A program made the translations under genes and the position numbers. The notes beneath the pieces are model-generated. The model was not told the DNA's origin. It saw only the letters and a program-made list of their open reading frames with translations, and did not search any database. From positions 1 through 64,000 of the forward strand of contig NZ_JASZYF010000018.1 in the NCBI RefSeq assembly GCF_030317115.1: a stretch of DNA of 64,000 nt, in the 5' to 3' direction. Every line of letters begins with the position of its first letter. Position 1 is the stretch's first letter. Below are positions 26,368 through 35,091 of this stretch, in pieces. The DNA is from Variovorax gracilis (GTDB taxonomy: Bacteria; Pseudomonadota; Gammaproteobacteria; Burkholderiales; Burkholderiaceae_C).

Positions 26368-26540
26368 GCCAGCTGTCTCTGAAGCTCGACGTCTGGTATG
26401 ACTCGGTCGAAGAGACGCTCTTCAACCTCTCCCTGCCGCCGAACCGCCAGGAAGGCTACAAGGACTTTCTCGCCTACGAGACCGACGGTCGCCTGCCCAA
26501 GTCCACGGGCGCGATGACGACACCGACCAGCATCCTGTAA
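26346..26540 (+). pseudogene. C-terminal fragment of an unidentified enzyme
   Basis: The frame starting at 26346 runs EVFAGWMSQLSLKLDVWYDS, VEETLFNLSLPPNRQEGYKD, then FLAYETDGRLPKSTGAMTTP to TAA at 26538. The protein-like composition with codon bias typical of the genome indicates a real former gene. There is no start signal, however, and the 5' side is fused into the end of the GntR gene in another frame. I do not recognise the family. It suggests a deletion joined GntR to the tail of another gene. Confidence 0.4.
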
Positions 26541-26553
26541 CGAATGGCGCGGC

Positions 26554-26578
26554 TTGCCTCGGGCCACGCCCGAGGCAA
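26554..26578. terminator. Perfect 11-bp hairpin between convergent genes
   Basis: TTGCCTCGGGC-CAC-GCCCGAGGCAA forms an uninterrupted 11-bp stem with a 3-base loop. It sits between the remnant stop and the stop of the convergent LysR gene. It lacks a long T-run on either side, but its position and stability fit a bidirectional terminator. Confidence 0.6.
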
Positions 26579-26589
26579 CGCGGACTTGC

Positions 26590-27531
26590 TCAGCGGGCAG
26601 CCCCGTGAGGCGTCGTCGCCTCGGCCTCCAGCCCGACCAGATATTGCCGCACGAAATCGAACGCCCGGGATGCCGCTGGCGCCAGCGTTCGGCCGGCGCG
26701 CTGCACGATGCCCAGCATCAGTTCAGCATCCAGCACCGGCTGCACATCCAGCGCAATCACGCTGCCGGCGCGCAGTTCCTCCAGCATCGTCAGCTCGATC
26801 GCCGGCATCACGGCGTCGGTCGCCAACATGACCTGGCTCACCGTGCTGCCGTCGGCGCACTGCAGCGTGAAGCGGTCGAGCATCGAGCCGGTCAAGCCGT
26901 AGCGGCGTAGGAAGCGACACTCGTCCTCCGGCCCGATGAAGCCGGGTGCGATCAACGGATGGCGCAGCACGTCGGCGATCGCCAGTGCGCGCCGTCCCTG
27001 CAGCGGATGGCCCTGGCGAGCGAACCAGCCGAAGCGGCAGGCGTATAGCGGCTCGACTTGCAGCTCGCTGTCGGTGTCAGCGGCACGCACGTCGCCGACG
27101 AAGAAGTCCAGTGTCTCGTTGCGCAGCGCGTCGAGCAGGCGGTCGGTGGTCTCGATCAGCGTGCGCAGCCTCAGCCCCGGCGCACCCGCCATCAGCTCGA
27201 CCAGCAGCCGTCCGAGCAGGCCTCGCGCCAGCGCCGAGCCCATGCCCAGCGCCAGCGAGCCGGCGCGGCCGGAGTGCATCAGCGACAGTTCGCGCGCGCC
27301 TTCGGCCTCCTCGAACACGATGCGGCGCGCGCGGGCAAGGTAGGCCTGCGCGAACGGCGTGGGCACCAGGCGGCGGTCGAGGCGGTCGAACAGCGGCGCG
27401 CGCAACTCGTCCTCCAATGCCCGCAGGCTGCGCGACAGCGCCGGCTGGCTCAGGTGGACCCGGTCCGCGGCCGCGCTCACCGAGCCCGTCTCGATGACTG
27501 CGAGCAAATGGCGCAACTGGCGGGTGTTCAT
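26590..27531 (-). CDS. LysR-type regulator
   Basis: 313 residues with the helix-turn-helix at about 17-36 (SVSAAADRVHLSQPALSRSL). The effector domain has features of the CynR/CysB-like group (SLALGMGSALARGLLGRLL). It is divergent from the amidotransferase-peptidase-transporter cluster starting at 27656, across 124 bases that hold an AT-rich stretch near 27540-27590. It is therefore the probable regulator of that cluster. Confidence 0.88.
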   Translation of the reverse strand: MNTRQLRHLLAVIETGSVSAAADRVHLSQPALSRSLRALEDELRAPLFDRLDRRLVPTPFAQAYLARARRIVFEEAEGARELSLMHSGRAGSLALGMGSALARGLLGRLLVELMAGAPGLRLRTLIETTDRLLDALRNETLDFFVGDVRAADTDSELQVEPLYACRFGWFARQGHPLQGRRALAIADVLRHPLIAPGFIGPEDECRFLRRYGLTGSMLDRFTLQCADGSTVSQVMLATDAVMPAIELTMLEELRAGSVIALDVQPVLDAELMLGIVQRAGRTLAPAASRAFDFVRQYLVGLEAEATTPHGAAR

Positions 27532-27655
27532 CGTGGCCCATCATGCATTAACTGCAGGACCTAGACAACTTAAATGCACTTTACGCATTGATCCCCCCTC
27601 CCTACATTGGCGGCAGTGGCATCACGGAGATGCCGGAACCCAGTAGGGCAAATCG

Positions 27656-28441
27656 ATGAACTTGCACGTACCCACCGCCGCCACCCGCCCCGTCGTCGCG
27701 ATCACTGCCGACCGGGGTGAGTTCCACGGCCACGCGATCCACCGAGCGTTCGACAGCTACGTACGCGCGGTGCACCAGACCGCCGGCGCGCTGCCGCTGC
27801 TGCTGCCGGCCGCTGGCGCGGCGATCGACGCCGCCTCGCTGATCGCCGCGGTCGACGGCGTGGTGCTGACTGGCGGGCCGTCCAACGTGCAGGCCCAGCG
27901 TTACGGCGCCGAACCGCTGCCGCCGGCCACGCTGACCGACCCCGACCGAGACGACACCGTGCTGCCGCTGCTGCCGGCGCTGGTGGCCGCCGGCGTGCCG
28001 GTGCTCGCGGTGTGCCGCGGCTTCCAGGAATTCAACGTCGCGTTTGGCGGCACGCTGGAGCGCGCGGTGCACGCGCAAGAAGGCCGGCTGGACCATCGCG
28101 AAGGCGACCACGATCGCCCGGTCGAGCGCTGGTACGACGATGCGCACGAGGTCGCGCTCACGCCCGGCGGCCTGCTGGCGAACCTGGCCGGTGCGACGCA
28201 CGCGACGGTCAACTCGCTGCATCACCAGGGCGTGGACCGGCTGGCACCGGGCCTGCGCATCGAGGCGGTGGCGCCGGACGGCTTGGTCGAGGCCTTTACG
28301 GTCGCCGGCGCCCCCGGCTTCACGCTCGCGGTGCAGTGGCACCCGGAGATGCGAGTCGGCAACAGCCCGTTGGCGCATGCCATCTTCGCCGCCTTCGGCG
28401 AGGCCTGCCACGCGCGTCGGGCACGGCGGCTGGCCGCCTGA
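27656..28441 (+). CDS. Class I glutamine amidotransferase-like hydrolase (PuuD/peptidase C26 family)
   Basis: 261 residues. The nucleophile Cys is in VLAVCRGFQEFN near residue 120, and the catalytic His-Glu is in QWHPEM near 229. VVLTGGPSNVQAQRYG is the oxyanion region, and VNSLHHQGVDRLAPGL is conserved in gamma-glutamyl-gamma-aminobutyrate hydrolases. Such enzymes release glutamate from gamma-glutamyl amides. The other puu genes are absent. The following genes are a metallopeptidase-like amidase and a transporter, so the natural substrate may be a different gamma-glutamyl compound. Confidence 0.85.
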   Translation: MNLHVPTAATRPVVAITADRGEFHGHAIHRAFDSYVRAVHQTAGALPLLLPAAGAAIDAASLIAAVDGVVLTGGPSNVQAQRYGAEPLPPATLTDPDRDDTVLPLLPALVAAGVPVLAVCRGFQEFNVAFGGTLERAVHAQEGRLDHREGDHDRPVERWYDDAHEVALTPGGLLANLAGATHATVNSLHHQGVDRLAPGLRIEAVAPDGLVEAFTVAGAPGFTLAVQWHPEMRVGNSPLAHAIFAAFGEACHARRARRLAA

Positions 28442-28474
28442 TTCCTGCATTCTTCTCAATCCCTCATCATCCCC

Positions 28475-29635
28475 ATGAACGAATTCGTCACGCCAACGCC
28501 CAGCCGCCCGACGCCCGTGTCCCACGCGCCGGCCGACATCGCCGATGCAGCCGCGCTGTTCTCCTCCAGCTACGCGCAGGCACGCGAGCAATTCCGCGAT
28601 GCCGCCTGCCGGCGCGACCTGGTCGTCGAATCGACCGTGCTGGACCTGGCCGGCGCCGACGGCGAGGAACTCGCGATCGATGTCGTGCGCGACGGCCCTG
28701 CCGATGCGGCGCGACTGCTGATCGTGATCAGCGGCGTGCATGGTGTCGAGGGCTACTGCGGCTCCGCGGTGCAGACTGGCCTGCTGGAACTGGGCCCGCC
28801 CGAGCACGCCGCCGGCATGCGGGTACGCGACACCGCGGTGCTGTACATCCACGCGGTCAACCCCTGGGGCTTCTCGCACTCGCGCCGCGTGACCCAGGAG
28901 AACGTGGATCTGAACCGCAACTGCATAGACTTCGACGCGCCGCTGCCGGTCAACGCCGCGTATGGCGAGATTCATGACCTGCTGCTGCCCGAGGGCTGGC
29001 CGCCGACGCCAGCCGATGCGGCGGCGCTGGCGGCGTATGCCGAGCGCGTCGGGCCGAAGGGTTTGCAGCGCGCGGTATCGCTGGGGCAGTACACGTATGC
29101 CGACGGCATGTTCTTCGGCGGCCAGGCGCCGACCTGGAGCAACCGCGCGCTGCGCGCGATCCTGCGCCGCCACGGCCGCGAGTGCCGGCAGATCGGCTCG
29201 ATCGACATCCACACCGGGCTGGGCCCTTACGGCCACGGCGAGCGCATCTTCGCGTCGCCCGACCAGGACGCGAACATCCTCGAGCGCGCGCAGCGCTGGT
29301 GGGGCGAACTGACCTCGGTGCACACCGGCACTTCGTCCAGCGTGCCGATGACCGGGCCGGTGCAATTCGCGCAGTTCGACGAATGCCCGCAGGCCCAGCA
29401 CACCAACATCTGCCTGGAGTTTGGCACCTGGCCAGCCGAGCAGGTACAGCAGGCGCTGCGCGCCGAGCACTGGACCTGGAGGCGCGGAGCCGACGCCAAC
29501 CGCACCGCGGCCGCGCGCGCCGCGCTGAAGGCCGCGTTCTATCCCGATGCCACCGACTGGAAGGCAGCCGTCTGGCGCCAGGGCCGCGAGGCCTTCGTCC
29601 AGGCGCTGGCCGGCCTGCAGCGCGTGCCGGTCTGA
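28475..29635 (+). CDS. M14-like metallo-hydrolase (DUF2817 family)
   Basis: 386 residues, 33 bases after the amidotransferase gene. The zinc site pattern of carboxypeptidase-like hydrolases is seen as VISGVHGVEGYCGS (His-x2-Glu near 89-92) and DIHTGLGPYG (His near 249). NPWGFSHSRRVTQENVDLNRN is the substrate-binding Arg/Asn stretch. A Glu in CLEFGTWP near 315 may be catalytic. The family is poorly studied; aspartoacylase-like deacylation or removal of a C-terminal residue is expected. No signal peptide, so cytoplasmic. Confidence 0.82.
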   Translation: MNEFVTPTPSRPTPVSHAPADIADAAALFSSSYAQAREQFRDAACRRDLVVESTVLDLAGADGEELAIDVVRDGPADAARLLIVISGVHGVEGYCGSAVQTGLLELGPPEHAAGMRVRDTAVLYIHAVNPWGFSHSRRVTQENVDLNRNCIDFDAPLPVNAAYGEIHDLLLPEGWPPTPADAAALAAYAERVGPKGLQRAVSLGQYTYADGMFFGGQAPTWSNRALRAILRRHGRECRQIGSIDIHTGLGPYGHGERIFASPDQDANILERAQRWWGELTSVHTGTSSSVPMTGPVQFAQFDECPQAQHTNICLEFGTWPAEQVQQALRAEHWTWRRGADANRTAAARAALKAAFYPDATDWKAAVWRQGREAFVQALAGLQRVPV

Positions 29636-29696
29636 CGCCACCGCACGGCGTCCCTTTGTCCCCTCGACCCGCCACTCACTTACCGGAGCTCCCGTT

Positions 29697-31028
29697 ATGA
29701 CCACCTCGACCGCCGGCTCGGCCGGCAGCCTCGTTCCCCCGGCGCTGCCGCGCGCCGACACTGCGCCGACGCAGCCGACGATCTCGCGCAAGGCGGTCGC
29801 CGCCGCGATCGCCGGCAACGCGCTGGAGTTCTACGATTTCGTGCTCTATGCGTATTTCGCGATCTACATCGGCCAGACCTTCTTCCCGGTTGCCGGCGAG
29901 TTCGGCTCGCTGCTGGCATCGGTGGCGACCTTCGGCGTCGGCTTCTTCACCCGCCCGCTGGGGAGCGTGCTGATCGGCGCCTTCGCCGACCGCGTCGGGC
30001 GCAAGCCGGCGCTGATCCTGACCGTGGTGCTGATCACAGTGGGCACGCTCGGCATCGCGGCAACGCCCGGCTACGCGACGATCGGCATCGCTGCGCCGAT
30101 CATCGTCGTCGTCTGCCGGCTGCTGCAGGGGCTGGCGCTGGGCGGCGAGGTCGGACCGGCGACTGCACTGCTGCTGGAGATGGCGCCGCCCGGAAAGCGC
30201 GCCTTCTACACCAGCTGGCAGCTCGCCAGCCAGGGCCTGGCGGTCGCGGTCGGCGGGCTGTTCGGCGTGATCGTCTCCAGCTCGCTGTCGCCGCAGGATC
30301 TGGCCTCGTGGGGCTGGCGGCTGCCGTTCCTGTTCAGCCTGGTGCTGGTGCCGATCGCGGTCTACATTCGCCGCAGCCTGCCCGAGACGCTGGGCCATCA
30401 CGAAGGCGCGTCCACCGCGCAGATCGTGGGCAAGGTCTTCGGCCAACAGCGGCGCTGGGTCGTGCTGGGCGTGCTGATGATGATGGCCACCGTGGTGTCC
30501 AGCCAGTTCGGCAACTTCATGGCCACCTACGCGATCAAGGCGCTGAAGCTGCCGCCAGCGGTCGCGCAGAGTTCGGTGCTGCTGGCCGGCCTTCTGACCT
30601 TCGGTGGCTCGCTGCTCGCGGGCTGGCTGTGCGACCGCCACGGCCGCAAGGCGCTGATGCTGTTGCCGCGCGTGGCGCTGGCGGTCGCGATCGTGCCGAT
30701 GCTCGTCTGGCTGCACAGCGCGCCCACCGCCGGCACGCTGTTCGTCGTCGTCGGCGTTCTGGCCCTGCTGACCGCGATGAGCGGTGCCGCCAGCCTGGTC
30801 GTCGTGCCGGAACTGATCCCGATCGCCATCCGCAGCACGACGCTGTCGCTGGTCTACGCGATCGCGGCCACGGTGTTCGGCGGCACGACGCAACTGGTCG
30901 TCACCTGGCTGATGGCGGCCACCGGCGACCCGGTCTCGCCGGCCTGGTACATCGTCGCTACCAGCGTGATCAGCCTGATCGCGATGGCGCTGCTGCCCGA
31001 GACGCGCGACGTCGACGTAACAAAGTGA
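29697..31028 (+). CDS. MFS transporter, metabolite:H+ symporter (MHS/ShiA-like) family
   Basis: 443 residues from ATG 29697 (GGAG upstream at good spacing). MHS hallmarks include AAIAGNALEFYDFVLYAYFA in helix 1 and the loop 2-3 motif GAFADRVGRKPAL. RLLQGLALGGEVGPATALLLE is in helix 4, and the second-half copy of the loop motif is LLAGWLCDRHGRKAL. It has twelve predicted helices. Relatives import carboxylates or betaines. As the third gene after the amidotransferase and the M14-like hydrolase, it probably imports the compound they hydrolyse. Confidence 0.88.
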   Translation: MTTSTAGSAGSLVPPALPRADTAPTQPTISRKAVAAAIAGNALEFYDFVLYAYFAIYIGQTFFPVAGEFGSLLASVATFGVGFFTRPLGSVLIGAFADRVGRKPALILTVVLITVGTLGIAATPGYATIGIAAPIIVVVCRLLQGLALGGEVGPATALLLEMAPPGKRAFYTSWQLASQGLAVAVGGLFGVIVSSSLSPQDLASWGWRLPFLFSLVLVPIAVYIRRSLPETLGHHEGASTAQIVGKVFGQQRRWVVLGVLMMMATVVSSQFGNFMATYAIKALKLPPAVAQSSVLLAGLLTFGGSLLAGWLCDRHGRKALMLLPRVALAVAIVPMLVWLHSAPTAGTLFVVVGVLALLTAMSGAASLVVVPELIPIAIRSTTLSLVYAIAATVFGGTTQLVVTWLMAATGDPVSPAWYIVATSVISLIAMALLPETRDVDVTK

Positions 31029-31033
31029 CGCGA

Positions 31034-31061
31034 CACGCCGACCGCTTGCCGGCTCGGCGTG
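31034..31061 (+). terminator. Hairpin after the transporter gene
   Basis: CACGCCGA and TCGGCGTG form an 8-bp stem around a 12-base loop in which CCG/CGG can pair further. It begins 6 bases after the transporter stop. It is followed by no clear T-run, so it is a moderate terminator candidate. Confidence 0.45.
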
Positions 31062-31175
31062 CGCCGTATCCTTGAGGGTAAGTCTGGAAACCCGCGCGCG
31101 GGCGAGGATGCACACTGGGCGGCCGCAGGCCAGCGAAGACGCGCACCTGCCGCACGCCGAGACAAGGGGCAGTCC

Positions 31176-32471
31176 ATGATGAATCTCGATGCGCTGGTCG
31201 AGCCCGACCGCGTCCACAAGACCGTCTACACCGATGCCGGGATCTTCGATGCCGAGATGGAGAAGATCTGGGAGCGCATATGGGTCTATTGCGGCCATGT
31301 GTCGCAGGTGCCGAATCCCGGCGACTACCACGCGGTCACCATCGGCCGCCAGCCCATGTTCATGGTGCGGCAGACCGACGGGTCGGTGCAGGTGCTTCAC
31401 AACCGCTGCCCGCATCGGGGCGTGCAACTCGTGGGCAATCTGAAGGGCAACACGGGACACAGCATCGTCTGCTCCTACCACGCGTGGAGCTTCCACCTGG
31501 ACGGCAGCGTGCGTGCGATTCCGCTGGCGCAGGGCTATGAAGGCACGCGCATGACGCGCGACAACCCCGATTGCGGCGTGAAGCGTGCGGCGCGCGTGGA
31601 GAGCTATCGGGGCTTCGTCTTCGCCAGTCTCTCCGCCGACGGCCCTTCGTTGAAGGAGTTCCTGGGCGAGGCGCGCGTCGCCTTCGACGACATGTGCGAC
31701 CGCTCGCCGGTCGGCGAGGTGGAGGTGGTCCCGATCTGCCATCGCGTGATCCAGCATTCGAACTGGAAGTTCTTCATGGAGAACCAGCTCGACGCGCTGC
31801 ACCCCTCGGTCACGCACCAGTCGACCGGCATCGCAGCCGGGCGCGTCGAGAAGCGGCTGAAGGCGCAGCAGGAGAAGGTGCCGCTGTACTACCACTACCT
31901 CTCGGCTTTCGCGTCGAGCTTCGAGCAGTGGGACTCGGTGCAGACGATCAACTTCCCGCGCGGACACGGCATCCTGAAGGCCTACATGGGGCTGCGCCCG
32001 CAGGACCCCGACACGCTCGCGCACGAGGCACTGCTGAAACAGGCCTACGGCGAGCAACGCGCCGAGGAATACCTGTCGCGCAGCATCCATCACGTGCTGA
32101 TCTATCCCTACCTGTCGGTGCAATCACCCTTGCAGCAGCTACGCTGCCTGCGGCCGATCTCGCCGGACAAGACGCTGTCCGAGATCTGGCACTTCCGCCT
32201 CAAGGGTGCGCCCGAGGCCATCTACCGCCGCAGCCTCTGGTACTACAACCTGGTGAACTCTCCAGCCACGATGATCAATGCCGACGACCTCGAGAACTGG
32301 ACCAAGGGCCAGTGGGGTCTGCAGTCGAATGGCGGCGACTGGGTGAGCTTCCATCGCTACTTCGGCGACGACCGCGAGGAGGAGGGCGGAGTGACTTATT
32401 CCAACCACGGCACTTCCGAGGCGGTGATGCGAAGCCAGTTTCGCGCCTGGTCGACTTACATGGCTTCATAG
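31176..32471 (+). CDS. Rieske aromatic-ring hydroxylating oxygenase, alpha subunit
   Basis: 431 residues. MM at the start gives two possible ATGs (31176, 31179) after AAGGGG. The Rieske 2Fe-2S ligands are NRCPHRG and CSYHAW, near residues 77-79 and 98-101. The mononuclear iron site reads ENQLDALHPSVTH near 198-210 (Asp, His and His), with the third acidic ligand probably in INADDLENW near 370. A reductase/ferredoxin gene is not adjacent. The beta subunit follows 15 bases downstream. The substrate is unknown; an aromatic acid would suit the surrounding aromatic pathways. Confidence 0.88.
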   Translation: MMNLDALVEPDRVHKTVYTDAGIFDAEMEKIWERIWVYCGHVSQVPNPGDYHAVTIGRQPMFMVRQTDGSVQVLHNRCPHRGVQLVGNLKGNTGHSIVCSYHAWSFHLDGSVRAIPLAQGYEGTRMTRDNPDCGVKRAARVESYRGFVFASLSADGPSLKEFLGEARVAFDDMCDRSPVGEVEVVPICHRVIQHSNWKFFMENQLDALHPSVTHQSTGIAAGRVEKRLKAQQEKVPLYYHYLSAFASSFEQWDSVQTINFPRGHGILKAYMGLRPQDPDTLAHEALLKQAYGEQRAEEYLSRSIHHVLIYPYLSVQSPLQQLRCLRPISPDKTLSEIWHFRLKGAPEAIYRRSLWYYNLVNSPATMINADDLENWTKGQWGLQSNGGDWVSFHRYFGDDREEEGGVTYSNHGTSEAVMRSQFRAWSTYMAS

Positions 32472-32486
32472 CGCAGGAGCCCCGCC

Positions 32487-33179
32487 ATGAGCCAGCATGC
32501 ATCCGACGGCCCGAGCGCCGCCATTCCGAACGCCGGGCCCGACTTCGAGCACCTGCTCGCGCAGGACGTGGTGATCGAGGCCGCGACCGGCGATGCGCCC
32601 ACCGGCGCGCAATTGATCGCGCCAGACCATTCACCGCGCGCACCGCAGCTCGGCGCCGCGCCTGCCGCTCAGGGCGTGCCGCGTGCCGGCCTGGTCGTGG
32701 GCAACGACCTGCAGCGCGAGGTCGAGCAGTTGCTCTATTTGCAGGCCGAGCTGCTCGACCGCAAGCTCTGGCAGGAGTGGATGGACCTGTTCGACGAACG
32801 CGGCGTCTACTGGATGCCGGTCACGCTCGAGCAGACCGAGTGGGAGGGCTCGCCCTCGATCTTTGCCGAGGACAAGCTGATGATGGAGATCCGCAAGGGC
32901 CGCGTCTCGCACCCCAACGCGTGGTCGCAGGCACCGATGTGGGAGACCAACCACATCGTCGGCAATGTCGCGATCGAGTCGGTGGACGGCGCGACGGTCC
33001 ATGTGCGCTCGCGCTTCCACCTGATGGAGCTGCGCCGCGACACAGTGCGGCATTTCGGCGGCACCTACCGGCACACGCTGGCGCGCGACGCCGGTGGCGC
33101 GCTGCGCATCGTGCTGCAGCGGGTCGACCTCTTCAACGGGCAGGCGCCGTTCGACTACGTGTTGCAGATCTGGGTCTAG
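32487..33179 (+). CDS. Aromatic-ring hydroxylating dioxygenase beta subunit
   Basis: 230 residues. The beta-subunit core (SnoaL/NTF2 fold) starts near 75: DLQREVEQLLYLQAELLDRK, then WMDLFDERGVYWMPVT. ETNHIVGNVAIESV and the family-typical VLQRVDLFN...YVLQIWV end follow. The first 70 residues are low-complexity and Ala/Pro-rich, longer than usual; an internal start near 32677 is possible. It pairs with the alpha subunit to form the oxygenase. The 3' end overlaps the convergent glyoxalase-fold gene by 47 bases. Confidence 0.85.
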   Translation: MSQHASDGPSAAIPNAGPDFEHLLAQDVVIEAATGDAPTGAQLIAPDHSPRAPQLGAAPAAQGVPRAGLVVGNDLQREVEQLLYLQAELLDRKLWQEWMDLFDERGVYWMPVTLEQTEWEGSPSIFAEDKLMMEIRKGRVSHPNAWSQAPMWETNHIVGNVAIESVDGATVHVRSRFHLMELRRDTVRHFGGTYRHTLARDAGGALRIVLQRVDLFNGQAPFDYVLQIWV

Positions 33180-33582
33180 CCGCAATGCTTTCCGCGGCAG
33201 AGTCCGGCAATGGATTGCTGACCTCGACCAGGTTTCCATCCGGGTCTCGGAAGTAGACGGATAGAAGCTTGCCTGTGGCGCCATCGCGCTCGCCGGGGCC
33301 GGCGACAATCTCGATCCCCAGCGATCGGAGTTCCTCGGCAAATTGCGCGACCGGGTCAGACGTCAATACGCAAAAGTTTCCGCTGCCAGGTACGGTTGCG
33401 CGCGCAATGTCGGGGACCGAGCCAGCTTCCTGCAGGCTGATCTTGTTCGATCCGAAATGAAGTGACCATTTGCCAGGCCGTTCTTCCCGCGCCTCCATCC
33501 CGAGCAGGCGCTGGTAGAACTCGATCGTCCGGTCCACGCGCGCCACGCAGAGAACGACGTGATCCAGGCTAGCAATCTTCAT
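33133..33582 (-). CDS. Glyoxalase/VOC-fold protein
   Basis: 149 residues from ATG 33582. It is a single VOC module: SLDHVVLCVARVDRTIEFYQ at the start, WSLHFGSNKISL in the middle and VYFRDPDGNLVEVSNPL near 115-131. The metal His/Glu positions (DHVVL, NLVEV) are kept. The C-terminal 18 residues beyond the fold (ESIAARPRSATRSRTAPAR) are unusual. They are encoded in the 47 bases that overlap the dioxygenase beta gene, suggesting a lost stop codon. A fosfomycin-resistance or dioxygenase-like role cannot be told apart. Confidence 0.8.
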   Translation of the reverse strand: MKIASLDHVVLCVARVDRTIEFYQRLLGMEAREERPGKWSLHFGSNKISLQEAGSVPDIARATVPGSGNFCVLTSDPVAQFAEELRSLGIEIVAGPGERDGATGKLLSVYFRDPDGNLVEVSNPLPDSAAESIAARPRSATRSRTAPAR

Positions 33583-33621
33583 GGTGCCCTCCGAGGCGGC
33601 TTGTCGCCCGGCCACTAGCCA

Positions 33622-34188
33622 CTAGAGTAGATAGGGTACGAAGCGTTGTGTGCTGCGCATGTAGTCACGGTAGGCGTCGCCGAAATGTTCGATGCACTCC
33701 TTCTCCTCGCGCTTGGCCGTGACGAAGATCAGCGCAGTCGATGCCAACACCAGCAGCAGGCCCAGCCAGGTGAAGCGCTGCAGAAAAACCCCCCAGGCAA
33801 GGCAGATCAGCGCCGTGTACATGGGATGGCGGATGTATTTGAAGGCGCCTGTCGTCACCAGTCGAGTGGTCTTCTCGAATCCGATCAGCGCCTCGTCCTT
33901 GCGGGCGCTGCTCGGCTGGCCGAGCCGTCTCAAGCGGCGTGCCGCATGCAGCGGCAGCCAAGCCGACGTGACGAGGAATAGCTGCGCCATCAGCTGGCTC
34001 GGTGACAGCAGAGGATCGTCGCCCCAAACCGGCAGATTGATCCAGATCAGGCCGAAGATGCATTCCACCGCGAAGAAGCGGTAGAACCCGTGCGAGCGCG
34101 GCCGCGTGATCGCTCCCCGCGAGATGTATAGCAAGACCGAACTGACGATGACGAAAGTTGCGGGGTAGGCCTGCAGAGGCAGAAGCAT
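33622..34188 (-). CDS. Membrane isoprenylcysteine-methyltransferase-like (PEMT/ICMT family) protein
   Basis: 188 residues with about five hydrophobic segments. The conserved C-terminal block is LVTTGAFKYIRHPMYTALIC with RHPxY near 125. The AKREEKECIEHFGDAYRDYM tail near 160 is typical of bacterial ICMT/NnrU-like membrane methyltransferases that bind S-adenosylmethionine. The substrate is unknown. It lies 39 bases after the upstream VOC gene start and is probably independently transcribed. Confidence 0.8.
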   Translation of the reverse strand: MLLPLQAYPATFVIVSSVLLYISRGAITRPRSHGFYRFFAVECIFGLIWINLPVWGDDPLLSPSQLMAQLFLVTSAWLPLHAARRLRRLGQPSSARKDEALIGFEKTTRLVTTGAFKYIRHPMYTALICLAWGVFLQRFTWLGLLLVLASTALIFVTAKREEKECIEHFGDAYRDYMRSTQRFVPYLL

Positions 34189-34251
34189 CCGCGAAATTTA
34201 CATGCAGCGCGCCGTGTGGAAAAGGCCAGGCGACATCGCGAACGAGGAGCG

Positions 34252-34764
34252 TCAGAGATGCACTGCAGCGTCGGTCGCGCCTTGCTGCGCCTTCCGGGAC
34301 CCGAGCAGCAGCACCCCTCCGGAATTTCCCACTGACAGCTGCGCATCCGGCGCTACCCATGCCCGGCTGGCCCCCTGGTCGAACGCTGGGGGGCCGTACT
34401 TCTGCGTGAGGGCACTCTGGACATGCACCCAATCGCCGGGGTCCTTCATGTCGATCCAGACGCTCAGGAGCTTGCCGTTCTCGATCCGAAGGAAGGTCGC
34501 CTGGATCGGCCGGGAGGCCAGCTTGCCTCCATGCTGGATGCACGAGAAGCCGGCCTCGTTGCGGTACTTCTGCCATTGGACAGGGCAGACAGCCATGGCT
34601 TGGCCGGGCGTGAACCCTTGCAGCGAGTACGGCTCTGCGGGAGCAGGAATGCCCGCCAGGGAAGCGGCGAACGCGACCGCTGTGCCGAGCAAGCCTGCGC
34701 CGAGCACGCCCCACTTGCAGCGAAGCAGTCCGACGGACGACGAGGTGCGGGGAGGGGTCTTCAT
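34252..34764 (-). CDS. Exported or membrane-anchored protein of unknown function
   Basis: 170 residues with one hydrophobic segment near 18-38 (WGVLGAGLLGTAVAFAASLA), then a polar domain. The pair of cysteines (VCPVQWQKY, FSCIQHGG) may form a disulfide. The repeated phrase IDMKDPGDWVHVQSALTQKYG suggests a small periplasmic beta domain of the type found in uncharacterised Burkholderiales proteins. Its ATG overlaps the stop of an upstream frame (see 34761-35022), implying an ancestral two-gene unit. Confidence 0.65.
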   Translation of the reverse strand: MKTPPRTSSSVGLLRCKWGVLGAGLLGTAVAFAASLAGIPAPAEPYSLQGFTPGQAMAVCPVQWQKYRNEAGFSCIQHGGKLASRPIQATFLRIENGKLLSVWIDMKDPGDWVHVQSALTQKYGPPAFDQGASRAWVAPDAQLSVGNSGGVLLLGSRKAQQGATDAAVHL

Positions 34765-35022
34765 TGACCGGGATGGTAGGGCGGCAACAGCTCACCAGCA
34801 ACACAAACTCCGGAAAATGGCAATAGTACCGGCCCGCTGCTGGCCGCCGCCCCGCCCATGGCTGCAACTTGAGAGCAAAAGGTCGCGACCGCTTCCCGAA
34901 AGCTGTCGTGCGCCGATGGACGCCCGTGCAGCACCACACCGAATCGACTCGCCGTGTGTCATGAGAACGACGCCCTCGCTGATGCCCTCCAGTGGCACCG
35001 CGTGAGTGATCGGGTCGTGCAC
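34761..35022 (-). pseudogene. Probable frameshifted small gene upstream of the exported protein
   Basis: Starting at GTG 35022, the frame reads MHDPITHAVPLEGISEGVVL, then MTHGESI. A +1 shift near 34945 continues sensibly as RFGVVLHGRPSAHDSFREAV and ATFCSQVAAMGGAAA, to a TGA at 34761-34763. That stop overlaps the ATG of the next gene (ATGA). The coupling and continuous protein-like composition across two frames suggest one gene of about 85 codons broken by a single-base indel. No family recognised. Confidence 0.35.
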
Positions 35023-35091
35023 CGCTGATCGGCAGCTCTCCTACATTCGCGCGCATGAAATGGAGCTATCGTGCTTCTAAAGGAGCCTTCC

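Noticed and set aside
27602..32123. Two very long minus-strand open frames (738 and 815 codons) opposite the PuuD/M14/MHS and dioxygenase genes
   Set aside because: Composition is that of antisense shadow in GC-rich DNA, while the plus strand holds recognised proteins with good starts.
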